Assembly: GCF_000701685.1 (NCBI RefSeq)
Contig: NZ_JNJO01000013.1
Span: 1 to 45,181 of the forward strand
Source of the DNA: Gemella sanguinis ATCC 700632
GTDB lineage: Bacteria > Bacillota > Bacilli > Staphylococcales > Gemellaceae
Reading direction: 5' to 3'
DNA: 45,181 nucleotides
In this document: positions 31,503-40,844 of the stretch, in pieces
How positions within the stretch are numbered: position 1 is the first letter of the stretch
How the letters are laid out: every line of letters begins with the position of its first letter
Notes under the pieces: generated by a model
Told to the model about the DNA's origin: nothing
The model's database searches: none
Seen by the model: the letters and a program-made list of their open reading frames with translations, nothing else
Position numbers and translations under genes: made by a program

Positions 31503-32243
31503 ATGAGCAAAGTGAATATTATGGGAATAGATATTGATTCGCTGACGAATCAAGAAACTATAAATAAAGTAGAAGAATATATTATTAACAAAAAACCACT
31601 GCATCTTATGGGTGTGAATGCAGATAAATTAAATTTATGCAAAACTGATAAAAAATTAGAAGAGATTGTAAAAAAATCAGAAATAATAAATGCAGATGGA
31701 GCCTCTGTTATTTTAGCTTCTAAGTATTTAGGTAAACCTCTACCGGAAAGAGTAGCAGGGATAGATTTAATGCAAGATTTATTAAAACTATCTTGTGAAA
31801 AAGGCTATAGTGCATATTTCTTTGGGGCAAAACAAGAAGTAGTAGATAAGATGTTAGAAAACTTCAAAGAAACTTATCCTAATTTAAAAATCGTTGGTGC
31901 AAGAAACGGATATTTTACTGATGAAGAATTAAAAGGGATCGAAGCGGATATAGCAGAGAAAAATCCAGATATAGTATACATTGGTATAACTTCACCTAAA
32001 AAAGAATATATAGTTCAAGAGTTTTTAGATAACGGGCTAAACAGTGTCTTTATGGGAGTTGGAGGAAGTTTTGACGTTCTTTCAGGAACTATCCCGAGAG
32101 CGCCAAAATGGATGCAAAAAGCTAATTTAGAATGGTTGTTTAGAGTAGCCAATGAACCAAGAAGATTATTCAAACGTTATTTCGTCGGGAATGTCACTTT
32201 TATAAAAGAGATAGTAAAAGAAAAGAGAAGTCAAAATGGCTAA
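31503..32243 (+). CDS. WecG/TagA/CpsF-family glycosyltransferase
   Basis: 246 residues from ATG 31503 behind AGGAGGAAG; an earlier in-frame ATG overlaps the licD-like gene. Family signatures: NADGASVILASKYLGKPLPE, RVAGIDLMQDLL, YFFGAKQEVVDKM, GVGGSFDVLSG and RAPKWMQKANLEW. Members (GT26) add N-acetylmannosamine or its uronate to lipid-linked sugars. The UDP-GlcNAc 2-epimerase two genes downstream would supply UDP-ManNAc, supporting that substrate. Overlaps the next gene by 8 bases. Confidence 0.88.
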   Translation: MSKVNIMGIDIDSLTNQETINKVEEYIINKKPLHLMGVNADKLNLCKTDKKLEEIVKKSEIINADGASVILASKYLGKPLPERVAGIDLMQDLLKLSCEKGYSAYFFGAKQEVVDKMLENFKETYPNLKIVGARNGYFTDEELKGIEADIAEKNPDIVYIGITSPKKEYIVQEFLDNGLNSVFMGVGGSFDVLSGTIPRAPKWMQKANLEWLFRVANEPRRLFKRYFVGNVTFIKEIVKEKRSQNG

Positions 32244-33291
32244 TATACTTCATATTTCACGTACAATGGATATAGGGGGAGCTGAGAAGATAGTATATCA
32301 ATTGGCTACTGATTTAAAAGAAGAGTTTGATAGTGTTCATATAGCCTCTACAGGCGGATTATGGGAAGATGAGTTAAAGAAAAACGGCATTCAACATCAT
32401 AAAATACTAGATGTTGAATCAAAATCACCTAAAACCCTTGCTAAAAATTTTAAAATATTAAGCAGTATTATAAAAAAATATAAAATTGATATTATTCACA
32501 CACATCATAGAATGGCAGCTTTTTATGCCAGATTACTAATGTATTTATTCCCGAAAGTAAAGCATGTCTATACAGCTCATAATATTTTTGATAATAGATT
32601 GAAACTTTATAAATATTCAGTGCAAGGTGCAAGAGTAATAGCTGTAAGTATAGCGGTAAAAGAACATTTAAAAAAACAGTTAAATTTAAATAATGTAGAA
32701 ATTATTTATAATGGCATAAAGGTAGATAACTCTAAAGAAACATCATCTGAAGTTACTGATTTTACAGGGACAAAAATAGGTTTTATTGGACGATTAGATT
32801 ATCAAAAAGGTGTAGATATATTAATTAAGTCATTAGCTCGTCTAGATTATAGCGATTATAAAATGTATATAATTGGAGCGGGACAAATGGAAAATGAGCT
32901 AAAAGAACTAGTTTCTACTTATAAATTAAATAGTAATGTAGAATTTTTAGGGTATAGAGATAATATTTCTGCATTGATAAATAGCTTTGACTTTTTAGTT
33001 TTTCCTTCTAGATTTGAAGGTTTTGGTCTGGCGTTAGCGGAAACTTTTCTACGTGAAAAAACTGCTGTTGTAACAAATATCCTAGGTTTTAGCGATTTGA
33101 TAAATGAAGACAACTCTGTAATAGTTGAATCAGAAAACATCGATGAAATTAAAGATGGTATAGAATTATTAATTAGAGATGAGAAAAAAAGGATAACTTT
33201 AGGAAAAACGGCAAGAATTAGTACACTAGACATGGTAGAGTATGATGTATTTCTAAAAAAATATTTACAGGTATATAAAAATATTAAATAG
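32236..33291 (+). CDS. Family 4 glycosyltransferase
   Basis: 351 residues, start overlapping the previous gene. N-terminal Rossmann half starts ILHISRTMDIGGAEKIVYQL with the Gly-rich loop of GT4 enzymes; THHRMAAFYARLLM and VYTAHNIFDNR follow. The donor-binding half has KIGFIGRLDYQKGVDILI, EFLGYRDNISALINSFDFLV and PSRFEGFGLALAETFL, which holds the E-X7-E pair. A retaining, cytoplasmic-face enzyme of repeat-unit assembly; sugar unknown. Confidence 0.9.
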   Translation: MANILHISRTMDIGGAEKIVYQLATDLKEEFDSVHIASTGGLWEDELKKNGIQHHKILDVESKSPKTLAKNFKILSSIIKKYKIDIIHTHHRMAAFYARLLMYLFPKVKHVYTAHNIFDNRLKLYKYSVQGARVIAVSIAVKEHLKKQLNLNNVEIIYNGIKVDNSKETSSEVTDFTGTKIGFIGRLDYQKGVDILIKSLARLDYSDYKMYIIGAGQMENELKELVSTYKLNSNVEFLGYRDNISALINSFDFLVFPSRFEGFGLALAETFLREKTAVVTNILGFSDLINEDNSVIVESENIDEIKDGIELLIRDEKKRITLGKTARISTLDMVEYDVFLKKYLQVYKNIK

Positions 33292-33360
33292 AAAAATATA
33301 AAAAACTATTGAAAATCAATAGGTAAATAGTATTTATTTAAAATTGAAGGAGATGTACAG

Positions 33361-34458
33361 ATGAAAAAAGTAATGTTGGTTTTTGGTACAAGACCAGAAG
33401 CTATAAAGATGTGTCCGTTAGTTAATGAATTAAAGAGAAATGGAAATTTTGATGTAAAAGTATGTGTAACTGGGCAACACCGAGAAATGTTAAATCAAGT
33501 ATTAGATGTTTTCAAGGTAGTTCCAGATTATAATTTAGATATAATGAGAGATAATCAAACTCTATTTACTATTACAACATCAATATTAGATAAAATTAAA
33601 CCAGTATTAGAAGATGAAAAACCAGATGTTGTTTTAGTTCATGGAGATACTACGACAACATTTGCTACTGCACTAGCTGCGTTTTATCTTGGTATAAAAG
33701 TAGGACATGTAGAAGCAGGATTAAGAACATACAATATTTATAGTCCATTCCCAGAGGAGTTCAATCGTCAAGCAGTATCTATCGTATCAAACTTTAACTT
33801 TGCACCAACAGAAAAAGCAAAAGAAAATCTATTAGTTGAAAAAAGAGATGAAGACACTATCTATGTTACTGGTAATACAGGTATAGATGCTTTAAAAACA
33901 ACGATTAATCCAGAATATAAACATGAACTATTTGATTGGGTAGGAGATGATCGTCTAATAATGTTAACAGCACATAGACGTGAAAATCTAGGTGAACCAA
34001 TGGAAAATATGTTCAAAGCTATAAAGAGAGTATTACAAGATCACAGCAATGTAAAAGTTATTTATCCAATTCATAAAAATCCAAGAGTAAGAGAAGTTGC
34101 TAATAGAATTTTTGGGGATGAAGATAGAGTTAAATTAATTGAACCGCTAGAAGTTATTGATTTCCATAACTTCCTTAATAAGAGTTATTTAATTCTAACA
34201 GATTCTGGTGGAATTCAAGAAGAAGCACCATCACTAGGGAAACCAGTGCTTGTTTTAAGAGATACTACTGAAAGACCAGAAGGTGTTGCTGCGGGAACAT
34301 TAAAACTGGTAGGGACAAAAGAAGAAGATATTTACAATAACTTCAAATTGTTATTAGAAAATAATGAAGAATACAAAAAAATGAGCCAAGCAAGTAATCC
34401 TTATGGAGATGGTAGAGCAAGTGAAAGAATAGCAGAAGTGCTATTAAAGGAGATATAG
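33361..34458 (+). CDS. wecB: UDP-N-acetylglucosamine 2-epimerase (non-hydrolysing)
   Basis: 365 residues, GAAGGAGATG before ATG. Converts UDP-GlcNAc to UDP-ManNAc. Signatures: FGTRPEAIKMCPLV at the start, VHGDTTTTFATALAAFYLG, VGHVEAGLRT, TAHRRENLGEPM and LTDSGGIQEEAPSLGKPVLV, DTTERPEG. Full family length. Next to a WecG/TagA-type transferase, so it likely feeds ManNAc to the repeat unit; it may also serve wall teichoic acid linkage units. Confidence 0.94.
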   Translation: MKKVMLVFGTRPEAIKMCPLVNELKRNGNFDVKVCVTGQHREMLNQVLDVFKVVPDYNLDIMRDNQTLFTITTSILDKIKPVLEDEKPDVVLVHGDTTTTFATALAAFYLGIKVGHVEAGLRTYNIYSPFPEEFNRQAVSIVSNFNFAPTEKAKENLLVEKRDEDTIYVTGNTGIDALKTTINPEYKHELFDWVGDDRLIMLTAHRRENLGEPMENMFKAIKRVLQDHSNVKVIYPIHKNPRVREVANRIFGDEDRVKLIEPLEVIDFHNFLNKSYLILTDSGGIQEEAPSLGKPVLVLRDTTERPEGVAAGTLKLVGTKEEDIYNNFKLLLENNEEYKKMSQASNPYGDGRASERIAEVLLKEI

Positions 34459-34461
34459 ATT

Positions 34462-35433
34462 GTGGATAAAGTAGCAATTATTGTTCCAGTTTATAATGCA
34501 GAGGAATTTTTGAAATATAGTGTAGAAAGCATGTTAAATCAAACATATAGTAATCTGGAGATTGTTTTGGTAAATGATGGTTCTACTGACAAATCTGGAT
34601 TACTATGTGATGAATATGCTCAAAAAGATAGCCGTATTAAAGTTGTTCATGTAGATAACGGTGGGCAAAGTAGAGCCAGAAATATTGGGGTTAAAAATAC
34701 AACCGCTGATTGGGTTATGTTTTTAGATTCTGATGACTATTATGAAAAAATAACGGTAGAATATTTAGTAGCTTTGCGTGATAAGTTTAATGCTGATATG
34801 GCTGCAACTACAGTAGTAGAGGTAAGAAACTACGAAGTAAAAGACGCTTTGGATAGAGTTGACTTAGAAGGAGCTACTGTACTTAATAGAGAAACTGCTT
34901 TAGAAGAAATGTTCTATGGGAATATAGTAGGAACTCACCCAGGTGGAAAAATATATAAAAAAGAAATAGTAGAAAAATATCCATTTCCAGAAGGTGTGAT
35001 TTATGAAGATTTGGCTATTGCTTATGAACATATAAATGCTTGTGAGAAAATAGCTGTAGGAAAGCATAATCTATATAAATATTATAGACGAGTAGGAAGT
35101 ACGGTGAATTCAGAATTTAATCCAAAAATACTAAACTTCTTTAATGCGATGGATTGCAATTTTGGCTATGTTGACAGAGACTTCCCAAATAATCCTAATA
35201 TGAGAAGGGCGGTTAATAGCCGTTATGTCTTAAATGGATTACACGTAGTAAATGCGATGTTAAAATCAAATATGACTACAGAATTAAAAAAACAAAGAAA
35301 AGATTTTTCTAAGTATTGGAAGGATGTTATGAAAAATCCTAGAGTTATTAAGAAAAACAAAGTAAAATATGGATTATTTATAGTGTCTCCAAAACTTTAT
35401 AATTTAGTACGAACTAAGTATTTAAAAGATTAA
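34462..35433 (+). CDS. Family 2 glycosyltransferase
   Basis: 323 residues from GTG 34462, with AAGGAG nine bases upstream and only three bases after the preceding stop. Inverting GT-A fold: KVAIIVPVYNAEEFLKYSVE, LVNDGSTDKSGLLCDEYA, NGGQSRARNIGVKN, VMFLDSDDYYEK (DxD). The C-terminal third has basic residues (KQRKDFSKYWKDVMK) and may touch the membrane. Acts in repeat-unit assembly; substrate unknown. Confidence 0.9.
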   Translation: MDKVAIIVPVYNAEEFLKYSVESMLNQTYSNLEIVLVNDGSTDKSGLLCDEYAQKDSRIKVVHVDNGGQSRARNIGVKNTTADWVMFLDSDDYYEKITVEYLVALRDKFNADMAATTVVEVRNYEVKDALDRVDLEGATVLNRETALEEMFYGNIVGTHPGGKIYKKEIVEKYPFPEGVIYEDLAIAYEHINACEKIAVGKHNLYKYYRRVGSTVNSEFNPKILNFFNAMDCNFGYVDRDFPNNPNMRRAVNSRYVLNGLHVVNAMLKSNMTTELKKQRKDFSKYWKDVMKNPRVIKKNKVKYGLFIVSPKLYNLVRTKYLKD

Positions 35434-35461
35434 ACTTAGAAAAGATAATATAGGAGGAAAG

Positions 35462-36535
35462 ATGATATATTATATAAATGCGCTTAAAACTGATGATAAT
35501 ACAGCTGGTCCTAAGGCGCCGAATGATATATACAAATTGACAAAAGAATATAATGGTAAAGAAATAATTTTTAATCCTTTTCCAGTAAATAAAGGTAGAT
35601 TATATCAAAAAGCATGGTTATTATCTAAAGGGGTAATGCAATGGATGAAGGTATTTTCTAGTGCGAAAGAAGGAGATGTTGTAATTTATCAACACCCTAC
35701 TTATGGTATAGGATTAAATGCTAAACTTATTCCTTTGATTCAAAAACATAAAAAAGCGAAGTTTATAGCTGTTATCCACGATTTGGAATCTCTTAGAATG
35801 GGAGTTCAAAAAGGAGTAGAGCACAACCATGAGTTAACTGATGTTGCAGATAATAAAGTATTGAGATGTTTTGATAAGATTATTTGCCACAATGATTTTA
35901 TGAAAAAATACCTTATCGAAAAAGGTTTTGAGGAAGACAAACTAGTTTCTCTAGAAATTTTCGATTATTTAACTGATGCACAGATGAATGATCAGGTGAC
36001 AGATGGACTAGCAATAGCTGGGAATCTTTCAAAAGGTAAAAGTACATATATTTATGAGTTATTAAAAACTAATCCTAATTATAAGTTAAACCTATTCGGG
36101 CCTAACTTTGATAAGAGTATTGAGCTAGGGGAAAAAATAGAATATTTTGGTAGTTTTAAACCAGAAGTTCTTCCAGGTGAATTACGAGGTAAGTTTGGTT
36201 TAGTATGGGATGGAGAAAGTTTAGAAACTTGTAGTGGGAACACTGGGAATTATTTAAGATATAATAACCCTCATAAAACGTCACTGTATTTAGCTTCTGG
36301 GATTCCTGTTATTATATGGAAAGAAGCGGCAATAGCGAAGTTTATTGAAGAAAACAATGCAGGAGTTGTCGTAGGTAGTTTGTTAGAAATAGAAAATATC
36401 CTTAATAATATTACTGAAGAAGAGTATGTTCAAATTAAGAAAAATGCCGAACAAATCGGGAAGAAACTAAGAGAAGGATATTATTATAAAAAGGCATTGG
36501 AAAAATGTCTTGAAAAGGATAAAGTTAATGAGTAG
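35462..36535 (+). CDS. Glycosyltransferase, possibly a galactofuranosyltransferase
   Basis: 357 residues, AGGAGGAAAG before ATG. The sequence (MIYYINALKTDDNTAGPKAP start, FIAVIHDLESLRMG, ICHNDFMKKYLIEKG, LAIAGNLSKGKSTYIYELL, GLVWDGESLETCSGNTGNYL, YNNPHKTSLYLASGIPVI) is like a GT4-fold group annotated as beta-1,6-galactofuranosyltransferases in streptococci and lactobacilli. The UDP-galactopyranose mutase two genes downstream supports a galactofuranose donor. The specific linkage is not shown. Confidence 0.7.
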   Translation: MIYYINALKTDDNTAGPKAPNDIYKLTKEYNGKEIIFNPFPVNKGRLYQKAWLLSKGVMQWMKVFSSAKEGDVVIYQHPTYGIGLNAKLIPLIQKHKKAKFIAVIHDLESLRMGVQKGVEHNHELTDVADNKVLRCFDKIICHNDFMKKYLIEKGFEEDKLVSLEIFDYLTDAQMNDQVTDGLAIAGNLSKGKSTYIYELLKTNPNYKLNLFGPNFDKSIELGEKIEYFGSFKPEVLPGELRGKFGLVWDGESLETCSGNTGNYLRYNNPHKTSLYLASGIPVIIWKEAAIAKFIEENNAGVVVGSLLEIENILNNITEEEYVQIKKNAEQIGKKLREGYYYKKALEKCLEKDKVNE

Positions 36536-36550
36536 AAACGGTGGGAAATT

Positions 36551-37714
36551 ATGAATATAGTAATAAGAAGAGATTCTTTGAAAAATATGTTGTTTTATAT
36601 ACCATATGTAGCTTATTTGTTATATAGTTTATTAAACACATCATTTTACGCTAAGTATATAAACAGTTATGGGAAAATTTTGTTTGCATTTTGCGTTTTA
36701 CTATTATTACTAAAAGAGTTTTTGGGTGCTAGATTTACTTCTAGAGATGGAATTCTAGCTTTAGTACTAATGGTGATTACGGGATACTTTTATATGTATT
36801 TTGGATTAACTCAAACACTACTCCCAATATTTATTTACTCTGCGCGTAATATGGAAGTTAATAAAATATTACGAATCTCATATATTATCAGCGTATTTAT
36901 GCTAGTATTTATTATATTAAGTAGTTATTTAGGAATAATACAAAACTATATTTATTATTCTGCATTAAGGGAAAGACAATACTTAGGATTTAGATATGCT
37001 TTATATCCATCATCTATTTTATGTAATATTATCTTTTTAAAAGTTTACCTGGAAAAAGAAAATATTTCGTGGTTATCTCTAATATGTCTTTTAGCAGCTA
37101 ATTATGTATTATTCCAGTATACAGATTCACGATTAACATTTATTTTAGGAGTAGCATTAATTGTTTTCTCTACTATAATGAAAAAATCACAAAAATTCAG
37201 AGAAATTTTACTAAATAGAACATTTATATGGTCGTTTCTTGTGCTAGCTTTATTAAGTATATATGCTACAATAAATTATGATTATTTAAGCGATTGGCAA
37301 TCGGATCTAAATGAAGCTTTAGGTGGTAGATTATCACTTGGTAACAGTACTCTGAAATTTTACGGATATGGATTATTCGGGAAGACGCTTTCGCTATCAG
37401 GTAATGGATTAGACGAAAATGGGATGCTTAATACATCAACATATGACTATGTAGATAACTTATATGTGTTATTACTGCTAAGAGCAGGGATAATATTCTT
37501 ATTTATATTCCTAGTAGCTATGACTATAATAATGAAAAAAATATATATTCAAAAAGATAGTTATTTATATATTATATTTATTTTATTAGCATTCCATGGA
37601 ATTATAGATGATTTAATAATGCTACCTCAATATAATAGTTTTTGGTTTGTAGTAGCTGCACTATTTATGGGTAGAAGAATAGGTAAGACAACAAATAATG
37701 AAAATACCGAATAG
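36551..37714 (+). CDS. wzy: Polysaccharide polymerase (Wzy type)
   Basis: 387 residues with about ten membrane helices, preceded by GGTGGG. Wzy proteins vary greatly in sequence. The support is topology, a large outer loop near residues 240-300 (DYLSDWQSDLNEALGGRLSL ... SGNGLDENGM) as in EpsG/O-antigen polymerases, and position between the transferases and flippase genes. It would link repeat units on the outer face. No other polymerase candidate exists in the locus. Confidence 0.75.
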   Translation: MNIVIRRDSLKNMLFYIPYVAYLLYSLLNTSFYAKYINSYGKILFAFCVLLLLLKEFLGARFTSRDGILALVLMVITGYFYMYFGLTQTLLPIFIYSARNMEVNKILRISYIISVFMLVFIILSSYLGIIQNYIYYSALRERQYLGFRYALYPSSILCNIIFLKVYLEKENISWLSLICLLAANYVLFQYTDSRLTFILGVALIVFSTIMKKSQKFREILLNRTFIWSFLVLALLSIYATINYDYLSDWQSDLNEALGGRLSLGNSTLKFYGYGLFGKTLSLSGNGLDENGMLNTSTYDYVDNLYVLLLLRAGIIFLFIFLVAMTIIMKKIYIQKDSYLYIIFILLAFHGIIDDLIMLPQYNSFWFVVAALFMGRRIGKTTNNENTE

Positions 37715-37740
37715 TATTTGCTATTTAGAAAGGAATAATT

Positions 37741-38838
37741 ATGTACGATTATTTAATAGTAGGAGCGGGGTTGTCAGGTGCAATTTTTGCTCACGAAGCA
37801 ACAAAAAAGGGAAAAAAAGTAAAAGTAATAGATAAACGTGATCATATTGGTGGAAATATCTACTGTGAGAATGTAGAAGGTATTAATGTCCACAAATATG
37901 GTGCACACATTTTCCATACATCTAATAAAGAGGTGTGGGAATATGTAAATCAGTTTGCTGAATTTAATAATTATATTAATTCACCAGTGGCGAACTACAA
38001 AGGTAAGCTATACAATTTACCATTCAATATGAATACTTTTTATGGATTATGGGGAACAAAAACTCCAAAAGAAGTAAAAGCAAAAATTGCTGAACAAACT
38101 GTTCATCTTAAAGACACTGAACCTAAAAATTTAGAAGAACAAGCAATTAAACTTATAGGAACAGATGTGTATGAAACTTTAATTAAAGGATATACAGAAA
38201 AACAATGGGGACGTAGCGCTACAGAACTACCGCCATTTATTATTAAACGTCTTCCTGTGCGTTTTACATTCGATAATAACTACTTTAACGATAGATACCA
38301 AGGTATTCCTATTGGAGGGTATAATGTTATTATTGAAAATATGTTAAAAGGTATTGAAGTTGAGCTTAATGTTGACTTTTTCGAAAACCGTGAAGAACTT
38401 GAAGCGAGTGCTAAAAAAGTAGTGTTTACAGGTATGATAGACCAATACTTTGACTATAAATACGGTGAATTAGAATATAGAAGTTTACGCTTTGAGCATG
38501 AAGTATTGGATGAAGATAATTTCCAAGGAAATGCTGTAGTGAACTATACTGAACGTGAAGTACCATATACACGTATTATTGAACATAAGCACTTTGAAAA
38601 AGGTACTCAAGAAAAAACAGTTATTACTCGTGAATTTTCAGCGGATTGGAAACGTGGGGATGAACCATATTATCCAATTAATGATGAAAAAAATAATGCA
38701 ATATACCAACAATATTTAGAAGAAGCTAAAGGCAAAGATGTAATATTCTGTGGGCGTTTGGCGGACTATAAATACTATGATATGCATGTAGTAATAGAAA
38801 GAGCGCTTAATGTGGTGCGTGAAGAGTTAGGAGAGTAG
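37741..38838 (+). CDS. glf: UDP-galactopyranose mutase
   Basis: 365 residues, AAAGGA before ATG. A FAD enzyme that interconverts UDP-galactopyranose and UDP-galactofuranose. Visible: dinucleotide fold YLIVGAGLSGAIFAHEA and VIDKRDHIGGNIY, KYGAHIFHTSNKEVWEYVNQ, IKGYTEKQWGRSATELPPFI, and RLPVRFTFDNNYFNDRYQG with substrate-binding Arg. Its presence predicts galactofuranose in the polymer. Confidence 0.96.
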   Translation: MYDYLIVGAGLSGAIFAHEATKKGKKVKVIDKRDHIGGNIYCENVEGINVHKYGAHIFHTSNKEVWEYVNQFAEFNNYINSPVANYKGKLYNLPFNMNTFYGLWGTKTPKEVKAKIAEQTVHLKDTEPKNLEEQAIKLIGTDVYETLIKGYTEKQWGRSATELPPFIIKRLPVRFTFDNNYFNDRYQGIPIGGYNVIIENMLKGIEVELNVDFFENREELEASAKKVVFTGMIDQYFDYKYGELEYRSLRFEHEVLDEDNFQGNAVVNYTEREVPYTRIIEHKHFEKGTQEKTVITREFSADWKRGDEPYYPINDEKNNAIYQQYLEEAKGKDVIFCGRLADYKYYDMHVVIERALNVVREELGE

Positions 38839-38898
38839 TAATAAAGATTGCCTTAAATTATTATTTGTAAGAGTGTGCTTATAAATACATACATCTAT

Positions 38899-38934
38899 AA
38901 ACCTACCATTGCATGTTTGTGGTGGTAGGTTTTT
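38899..38934 (+). terminator. Terminator-like hairpin inside the locus, before wzx
   Basis: AAACCTACCA and TGGTAGGTTT form a 10-bp stem followed by two more T; total T-run five. It lies between glf and the flippase gene and could lower flippase expression or mark an older operon end. Confidence 0.6.
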
Positions 38935-38964
38935 GAGGAGAAATAAAGCAGAGGAGGAACTTAG

Positions 38965-40377
38965 GTGAAAGTAATTAGAAATTATTTGTACAACTTATCG
39001 TATCAAATATTAAATATAATATTACCGATTATCACAGTACCTTATGTCACGCGTATATTTACTAGTGAAGAATTAGGTAATTATGGTTTTTATAATTCAA
39101 TAGTAAGTTATTTTGCTTTGTTTGCGATGTTAGGGATTAGTATTTATGGTACAAAGCAAATAGCTGCTTCTAGAGATGTAAGTAGCACTTTTTGGAATAT
39201 TTACATCATTCAAGTTATTACGAGTGGTATAGCAATAGTAATATACTTCTTTATAATAAAATTAATACCTGGAATGTCAGGTATGATACCATTAATATTA
39301 GCGATTAGCTTATTTGGAAAACTAGTCGATATATCTTGGTTATTCTCAGGTAAGGAAGATTTTAAAAAGATTACTATTCGTAATGGTATAGTAAAACTAG
39401 CTGGTGTATTAAGTATCTTCACTTTTATTAAAAGTCAAGACCAATTATATCTTTATGTATTTTTCTTAGTAATCTTTGATTTTCTAGGACAATTAGTAAT
39501 GTGGGTACCTGCGAAAAAATTTTTAAGAAAACCTACATTTAATAAAGAAATTATTAAAACACATATTAAACCGACGGTAATGCTATTCCTACCTCAAGTT
39601 GCGATTTCTCTATATGTTGTACTAGATAGAACGTTACTAGGGGTTTTAGGTTCATACTCTGATGTAGGTATTTATGAACAAGGGCAAAAGTTAACGAGTA
39701 TATTGTTAACGGTAGTAAGTTCATTGGGAACAGTTATGCTACCGAGAGTGTCAAATTTACTTTCGGATAATAAGCATAAAGAAGCGGAAAATATGGTTAA
39801 GTTCTCTTTTACATTGTATAACCTAATTATTTTCCCAATGGTATTTGGTTTGTTAGCTGTTAATGAAATATTCATTAAACTGTTTTTAGGTGAAAGTTTC
39901 CAAGATGTAAAATATGTTATTTACATAATAACGATAAATATTATGTTTATAGGCTGGACGAATATACTTGGATTCCAAGTGCTTGTAGTGAGAGATAAAA
40001 ACAAAGAGTTTATGTTATCTACAACAATACCAGCGGTGGTCAGTGTTCTCGTTAACTTAGCCATGATACCATGGCTTGGTTATATTGGAGCAAGTATAAC
40101 ATCGGTAATTGTAGAATTTTTAGTGTTTGCCATACAGTGGTTCTATAGCCGAAATATTATCAATAAGAACTTATTATTTAATACAGAATTGTTGAAAATT
40201 ATAGTTGCGTCAACAGTGATGTTTGCTGTTATTGAAGGTGCTAAAATTGGATTAGGGCTAAGTGGGTTAATAGGCTTAATAGTATATGTTGCCCTTGGAG
40301 GAGCGATATATCTTGTTATATTATTTATACTAAAAGCTATAAATATTCGAGAGATAAAAGCTACACTAAAACATTAA
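38965..40377 (+). CDS. wzx: Polysaccharide flippase (Wzx type)
   Basis: 470 residues from GTG 38965, with GAGGAGG seven bases upstream. About 12-14 membrane helices. The beginning NYLYNLSYQILNIILPIITVPYVTRIFTSEELGNYGFYNS is the usual start of Wzx/RfbX exporters, which flip the lipid-linked repeat unit to the outer face. Final gene of the locus, followed by a terminator. Confidence 0.9.
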   Translation: MKVIRNYLYNLSYQILNIILPIITVPYVTRIFTSEELGNYGFYNSIVSYFALFAMLGISIYGTKQIAASRDVSSTFWNIYIIQVITSGIAIVIYFFIIKLIPGMSGMIPLILAISLFGKLVDISWLFSGKEDFKKITIRNGIVKLAGVLSIFTFIKSQDQLYLYVFFLVIFDFLGQLVMWVPAKKFLRKPTFNKEIIKTHIKPTVMLFLPQVAISLYVVLDRTLLGVLGSYSDVGIYEQGQKLTSILLTVVSSLGTVMLPRVSNLLSDNKHKEAENMVKFSFTLYNLIIFPMVFGLLAVNEIFIKLFLGESFQDVKYVIYIITINIMFIGWTNILGFQVLVVRDKNKEFMLSTTIPAVVSVLVNLAMIPWLGYIGASITSVIVEFLVFAIQWFYSRNIINKNLLFNTELLKIIVASTVMFAVIEGAKIGLGLSGLIGLIVYVALGGAIYLVILFILKAINIREIKATLKH

Positions 40378-40401
40378 AAGTAATATAACAAATTAATATG
40401 A

Positions 40402-40437
40402 TAAAACCAACTGGATAAAGTATCTGGTTGGTTTTTT
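40402..40437 (+). terminator. Terminator at the end of the capsule locus
   Basis: AAAACCAAC and GTTGGTTTT form the stem, with imperfect inner pairing, followed by T. Confidence 0.75.
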
Positions 40438-40844
40438 ATTTCGGAAAATCGTGTTGAAAAATATTTTTCTCAGTATGGTAAAAATTAGTGCTGAATTTTA
40501 TCTTTATTTAGGTATAAAGTAGATAAAAAATGTTGCTTACATAATAAAAAAATAATATAAAATTAAGATATGTAAGCTTTGAAAACGCACTAATTGATAC
40601 TTAAAATCAGAGTTTGGAAACGAAGAAAACGCTGTAAAATTAATGAAATAAGGTAAATTTTCTGACAATAATACAAAATACAAAAAAATTAAAAAAAAAT
40701 ATGTTTTTTCGGTTCAAATATTTTACTTGTAGCTAATTATAATGTTATAATAACTAGTGCAAATAGCGGACTAGTGCTAAAATACTAGTTTTTTACATGT
40801 TCATAATGAAAATATTATTAAAAAAATATTAAAGGAGAAAAAAC
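40438..40844 (+). promoter_or_regulatory. Long upstream region of the adhesin gene, with promoter
   Basis: About 400 bases without a gene. An extended -10 TGT-TATAAT lies at 40743-40751; TTTACT/TTACTT near 40722-40728 is the possible -35. The transcript would start near 40757 and have an 85-90 base leader. I see nothing recognisable in 40438-40700 except A-tracts. Confidence 0.55.
40768..40794 (+). terminator. Possible leader attenuator of the adhesin gene
   Basis: Three ACTAGT copies occur at 40753, 40770 and 40784. The second and third can pair around GCTAAAAT and are followed by six T, a small terminator within the 5' leader; the first and second copies could pair instead and undo it. Confidence 0.4.
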
